From positions 1 to 8,922 of the forward strand of contig CAAGIP010000140.1 of assembly GCA_900769955.1 (NCBI GenBank): a stretch of DNA of 8,922 bases, read 5' to 3'. The first letter of the stretch is position 1; each line of letters begins with the position of its first letter. Made by a program: the position numbers and the translations under genes. This DNA comes from Spirochaetia bacterium (lineage in GTDB: Bacteria > Spirochaetota > Spirochaetia > Sphaerochaetales > Sphaerochaetaceae). Positions 5,904 to 8,922 of the stretch are shown piece after piece. The notes beneath the pieces are model-generated. The model was given only the letters and a program-made list of their open reading frames with translations. It ran no database searches and had not been told where the DNA came from.

Positions 5904-6935
5904 ATGATCAAAGCCGGAATTATCGGAGCAACGGGTTATGCAGGAAGCGAACTGGTAAGAATCCTTTCCTCACACCCTGATACAGTCATCACATACCTTG
6001 GTTCCCATTCCTATGCAGGAAAAAAGTATTCAGACATATATCCTTTCTTCACCGGAATCTGTGACATGGTCCTCTCTGAAGACAGCGTGGACAAAGCCGC
6101 CGAGGAGTGTGACGTATTGTTTCTCGCGCTTCCCCACGGAATCGCATCATCAGTAGTGAATGAAAACATCCTTTCCAAGTGTTTCGTAATCGATCTCGGT
6201 GCAGATTACCGTCTTCATGACGCGGATGTATATGAAGCATGGTATAAGACAGAGCATAAGTCGAAGGATCTTTTAAATAGTGCTGTATACGGACTTCCCG
6301 AGCTACACAGGGCTGAGATAAAAAATACACGCCTTGTAGCCAATCCCGGGTGTTATACCACATGCTCGATCCTTACCCTTTATCCACTGGTTAAGAACGG
6401 TCTTATCGATAATGACACTATAGTAATAGATGCCAAGAGCGGTACCAGCGGTGCTGGAAGGAGCGAAAAGACTGCAAACCTGTTCTGTGAGGTAAACGAG
6501 AGCATTAAGGCTTATTCGGTTGCAGGTCACAGACACACTCCCGAGATCGAGCAGGAGCTTTCAGCGGCAGCAGGTGAGGCTCTCGTACTCGATTTCACTC
6601 CCCATCTTGTCCCGATGCAGAGAGGAATCCTTGCAACCTGTTACGCATCCCTTAAGGATGGAGTGACTGAGGAAGATGTCAGCAGGGCATACCATGATGC
6701 ATATGACGGCGAATACTTCATAAGGCTTGCAGGGTATCTTCCCGAGACACGCTTCGTGCGCAGTACAAACAGAGTGGACATTGCATGGAAGATAAATAAG
6801 CGCACCGGCAGGATAACGGTACTGGGTGCGATAGACAATTTGGTTAAGGGTGCTGCCGGACAGGCAGTACAGAACATGAACATCCTCTTCGGCCTTAATG
6901 AGAGTGAAGGTCTGGAGGCAGCAGGCGGAGTATGA
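5904..6935 (+). CDS. argC: N-acetyl-gamma-glutamyl-phosphate reductase
   Basis: The 343-residue enzyme reduces N-acetylglutamyl 5-phosphate to N-acetylglutamate semialdehyde with NADPH, the third step of arginine synthesis, in the cytoplasm. The N-terminal Rossmann motif GIIGATGYAGSELVRIL is at residues 5-21. ALPHG (75-79) and DLGADYRL (97-104) are family blocks, LPELHR is at 131-136, and VANPGCYTTC (145-154) contains catalytic Cys150. KSGTSGAGR (178-186) and AGHRHTPEIEQE (207-218) carry the substrate-binding and catalytic histidine region. Length is normal. It is the first gene of argCJB, behind a candidate promoter with ARG-box-like sites, and its stop overlaps the argJ start as ATGA. No anomalies are seen. 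Confidence 0.97.
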   Translation: MIKAGIIGATGYAGSELVRILSSHPDTVITYLGSHSYAGKKYSDIYPFFTGICDMVLSEDSVDKAAEECDVLFLALPHGIASSVVNENILSKCFVIDLGADYRLHDADVYEAWYKTEHKSKDLLNSAVYGLPELHRAEIKNTRLVANPGCYTTCSILTLYPLVKNGLIDNDTIVIDAKSGTSGAGRSEKTANLFCEVNESIKAYSVAGHRHTPEIEQELSAAAGEALVLDFTPHLVPMQRGILATCYASLKDGVTEEDVSRAYHDAYDGEYFIRLAGYLPETRFVRSTNRVDIAWKINKRTGRITVLGAIDNLVKGAAGQAVQNMNILFGLNESEGLEAAGGV

Positions 6936-8140
6936 TTGAAGTAAAGAACAATATGATCCTTCCGGAAGGCTTTACCCTTTCCGGAGTGCATGCGGGAATA
7001 AAGAAAGTAAAGCTGGACATGGCAGTCATCAAAAGTGATGTGCCATGCACCTCCGGTTCAGCGTATACGACAAACAGGGTTAAGGCCGCTCCGGTGGTCT
7101 ATGACATGTCCATCAAGGGAACACCGAAGCTCGGTGTCGTGATGAACAGCGGGAACGCAAATGCCTGTACCGGTGAAAAGGGCTATGCCGATACGGTAGC
7201 GATGGCTGAAAAGGCCGCAGAACTTCTCGGTGGCACTTCATCCGACTACTTCATCGCTTCCACAGGGGTAATCGGCGTACCTCTTCCGATGGATAAGATA
7301 ATGGCTGGTATCGAGAGTGCCGCATCATCACTCGGAAGTGATGAGGAGCACATGAATGCATGCTCCGATGCAGTGCTTACGACCGATACCCACAGGAAGT
7401 GCGTGTCTGCCGTATTTGATATCGATGGAAAGACCGTCACCGTTACGGGGTTTGCAAAAGGCTCCGGAATGATTCATCCCAACATGGCAACGACCCTATC
7501 GTTTGTCATGACCGATGCCGCAGTAACTGATGAAGTGCTTCAGAAGCTTGTGGGTGAGAGTGTAGATGACACTTTCAACATGATAAGTGTCGACGGCGAC
7601 ACTTCAACAAATGATTCATGCTTCGTGCTTGCAAACGGCAAATCAGGAGTGGAGTGCTCAAAGGGGGAGGCGTACATCTTTTTTGCTTCCGCGCTTAAGG
7701 AAGTCCTCAGGGGACTTGCAAAGCTCCTTGTAAAGGACGGCGAGGGTGCTGAGAAGTTCATTGAAGTGAAGGTTAACGGAGCTAAGGATAATAAGAGTGC
7801 CAAGGTGCTTGCAAGATCCGTTGTTTCTTCCAGTCTGGTAAAGGCCGCATTCTTCGGCTCTGACGCAAACTGGGGAAGGATTCTCTGTGCAATGGGATAT
7901 TCCGGTGCCGAGTTCGATCCCTCAAAGGTCGATCTGTACTTTACCTCAGCTGCTGGTAAGATTCAGACACTGAAGGGAGGAGAACCTCTTGCCTTCGATG
8001 AAGATGTGGCAAAGAAAATTCTCCTTGAGAAGGAAGTCGGAGTCATCGCAGAGCTTGCTGACGGCACTGCTTCAGCTGAAGCCTGGGGCTGTGACCTTAC
8101 ATATGAGTATGTCCGCATCAACGGGGACTACAGGAGCTGA
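6932..8140 (+). CDS. argJ: Bifunctional ornithine acetyltransferase / N-acetylglutamate synthase
   Basis: The 402-residue ArgJ moves the acetyl group from N-acetylornithine to glutamate, releasing ornithine and regenerating N-acetylglutamate; many members also make N-acetylglutamate from acetyl-CoA. ASTGVIG (109-115) forms the oxyanion-hole region. KGSGMIHPNMATTLSF (176-191) contains the self-cleavage site between Ala186 and Thr187, which makes Thr187 the nucleophile and splits the chain into alpha and beta parts. The residue after it is Thr where Met is common (ATML). The C-terminus GCDLTYEYVRINGDYRS is typical. Translation starts within the argC stop (ATGA). A GGAG only one base before the ATG is poorly spaced, so coupling to argC is likely. 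Its presence implies the acetyl-recycling route. Whether it is mono- or bifunctional cannot be read from sequence alone. Confidence 0.96.
   Translation: MIEVKNNMILPEGFTLSGVHAGIKKVKLDMAVIKSDVPCTSGSAYTTNRVKAAPVVYDMSIKGTPKLGVVMNSGNANACTGEKGYADTVAMAEKAAELLGGTSSDYFIASTGVIGVPLPMDKIMAGIESAASSLGSDEEHMNACSDAVLTTDTHRKCVSAVFDIDGKTVTVTGFAKGSGMIHPNMATTLSFVMTDAAVTDEVLQKLVGESVDDTFNMISVDGDTSTNDSCFVLANGKSGVECSKGEAYIFFASALKEVLRGLAKLLVKDGEGAEKFIEVKVNGAKDNKSAKVLARSVVSSSLVKAAFFGSDANWGRILCAMGYSGAEFDPSKVDLYFTSAAGKIQTLKGGEPLAFDEDVAKKILLEKEVGVIAELADGTASAEAWGCDLTYEYVRINGDYRS
8132..8136 (+). promoter_or_regulatory. Ribosome binding site that bears on the argB start
   Basis: AGGAG lies inside the end of argJ, three bases before the ATG at 8140 and six before the ATG at 8143. 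Spacing favours 8143. The 8140 codon overlaps the argJ stop as TGATG, so both may be used; they differ by one Met. Confidence 0.6.
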
Positions 8141-8142
8141 TG

Positions 8143-8922
8143 ATGACCGAGAGACAGGAAAACAGCGTTAAGAAGGCGGAAGTGCTCATTGAGGCGATTC
8201 CCTATATCAGGAAGTTCAGGGGAACAACCGTCGTCATCAAGTACGGCGGTTCGGCAATGGTTGACGCAGAGCTCAAGAAGGCCGTGATCACAGACATAGC
8301 CATGCTGAAGTTCATCGGACTCAGGCCCGTCGTGGTCCATGGCGGAGGTAAGGAAATATCCGCCCTTCTCAAGAGAATGGGTAAGGAGTCCGTATTCATC
8401 GACGGACTTCGTGTTACCGACAGTGAGACTGCCGATGTGGCGGAAATGGTGCTTTCCGGTTCCATCGGAAAGAGCCTTGTAAAGGATCTGGAGGCAGTGG
8501 GTATCCATGCATGCTCAATTAACGGCAAGGACGGTAACACATTCACTGCATCAAAGAAGGTGGATGAAAAGGGCCGTGACCTGGGCTTTGTAGGTCAGAT
8601 TGATAAAATTGATACAACTCTCATGGATACCCTGATGAATGCAGGTTTCGTTCCCGTCATTTCCCCGATCGGAACAGATAATGAGGGCAATACCTACAAC
8701 ATCAATGCCGACTATGCGGCATCTGCAGTTGCAGGTGCGCTCAATGCGCAGAAGCTTGTCTTCATGACTGATGTGGACGGAATCATGCGTGATAAGGATG
8801 ATCCTGAATCGCTTATCAAGAAACTGTCCCGTGATGAAGCGCTCTCGCTTATTGCCGATGGTACGATAAACGGCGGCATGATCCCGAAGACGGAGTGCTG
8901 TCTCGATGCCCTGGAAAAGGGA
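8143..8922 (+). CDS. argB: Acetylglutamate kinase, 3' end outside window
   Basis: The frame is open to the right edge, giving 260 residues (261 from 8140) of a family usually near 290-300. It phosphorylates N-acetylglutamate with ATP, the second step of arginine synthesis. Counting from 8140, VVIKYGGSAM (31-40) holds the phosphate-binding Lys34 and glycines; VVHGGGKEI (65-73) and GLRVTD (89-94) bind N-acetylglutamate; YNINADYAA (186-194) is the substrate/nucleotide block; MTDVDGI (209-215) follows; and GGMIPK (245-250) ends in the conserved nucleotide-site Lys250. Residues ~1-27 (ERQENSVKKAEVLIEAIPYI region) form the extra N-terminal helix known from arginine-inhibited hexameric kinases. That fits the acetyl-recycling pathway implied by argJ, in which this enzyme is the control point. 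About 35 residues are missing at the end. Confidence 0.96.
   Translation, partial: MTERQENSVKKAEVLIEAIPYIRKFRGTTVVIKYGGSAMVDAELKKAVITDIAMLKFIGLRPVVVHGGGKEISALLKRMGKESVFIDGLRVTDSETADVAEMVLSGSIGKSLVKDLEAVGIHACSINGKDGNTFTASKKVDEKGRDLGFVGQIDKIDTTLMDTLMNAGFVPVISPIGTDNEGNTYNINADYAASAVAGALNAQKLVFMTDVDGIMRDKDDPESLIKKLSRDEALSLIADGTINGGMIPKTECCLDALEKG

Noticed and set aside
8128..8546. Minus-strand open frames (126 and 114 codons) near the right end
   Set aside because: The plus strand here encodes ArgB with all its motifs; these are antisense shadows.
1..8922. CRISPR arrays, tRNAs, insertion sequences, selenocysteine (in-frame TGA) codons
   Set aside because: No spaced direct repeats, cloverleaf-like segments, transposase genes or in-frame TGA codons were seen; the window is almost entirely dense coding sequence.

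Overview
The window looks like chromosomal DNA from an anaerobic, low-redox bacterium, most likely a Firmicute (Clostridia or Erysipelotrichia type). This rests on an XdhD/YgfM-type molybdenum hydroxylase next to a conventional one, strong AGGAGG ribosome sites, tight ATGA-type gene overlaps, an argC-argJ-argB order, and base composition close to half G+C by eye. The assignment is an inference; no rRNA or other taxonomic marker is present.

Region 1 (1-5760) is a five-gene plus-strand operon of molybdopterin hydroxylase parts. It opens with the C-terminal 286 codons of a molybdenum-binding subunit (xdhA-like), cut by the window edge. A [2Fe-2S] subunit (858-1331) and an FAD subunit (1325-2185) follow, which completes a standard three-subunit xanthine dehydrogenase-type enzyme. 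A second module comes next: a short FAD-domain protein (2199-2894, YgfM-like) and a 957-residue molybdenum-binding protein (2887-5760, XdhD-like). The first ~150 residues of the XdhD-like protein keep the outline of a [2Fe-2S] subunit but have lost its cluster cysteines. The YgfM/XdhD pair belongs to the group annotated as 'probable selenate reductase' and linked by comparative genomics to selenium-dependent molybdenum hydroxylases and anaerobic purine/urate metabolism.

Region 2 (5761-5903) is the only intergenic gap. It holds a hairpin terminator with a UUCG tetraloop, a TATAAT element, and two ARG-box-like palindromes ahead of a strong ribosome site.

Region 3 (5904-8922) is an arginine biosynthesis operon, argC-argJ-argB, on the plus strand. 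argB is cut by the right edge. ArgJ with its self-cleavage threonine implies the acetyl-recycling pathway. The N-terminal helix of ArgB suggests the arginine-inhibited form of the kinase.

The most interesting material is the pair of side-by-side molybdenum hydroxylases with different active-site signatures. One is conventional. The other has no Fe-S cysteines and has altered substrate-pocket residues, so it may do different chemistry (possibly reductive, on urate) and need an electron partner from elsewhere. The family is known; I see no wholly undescribed system.
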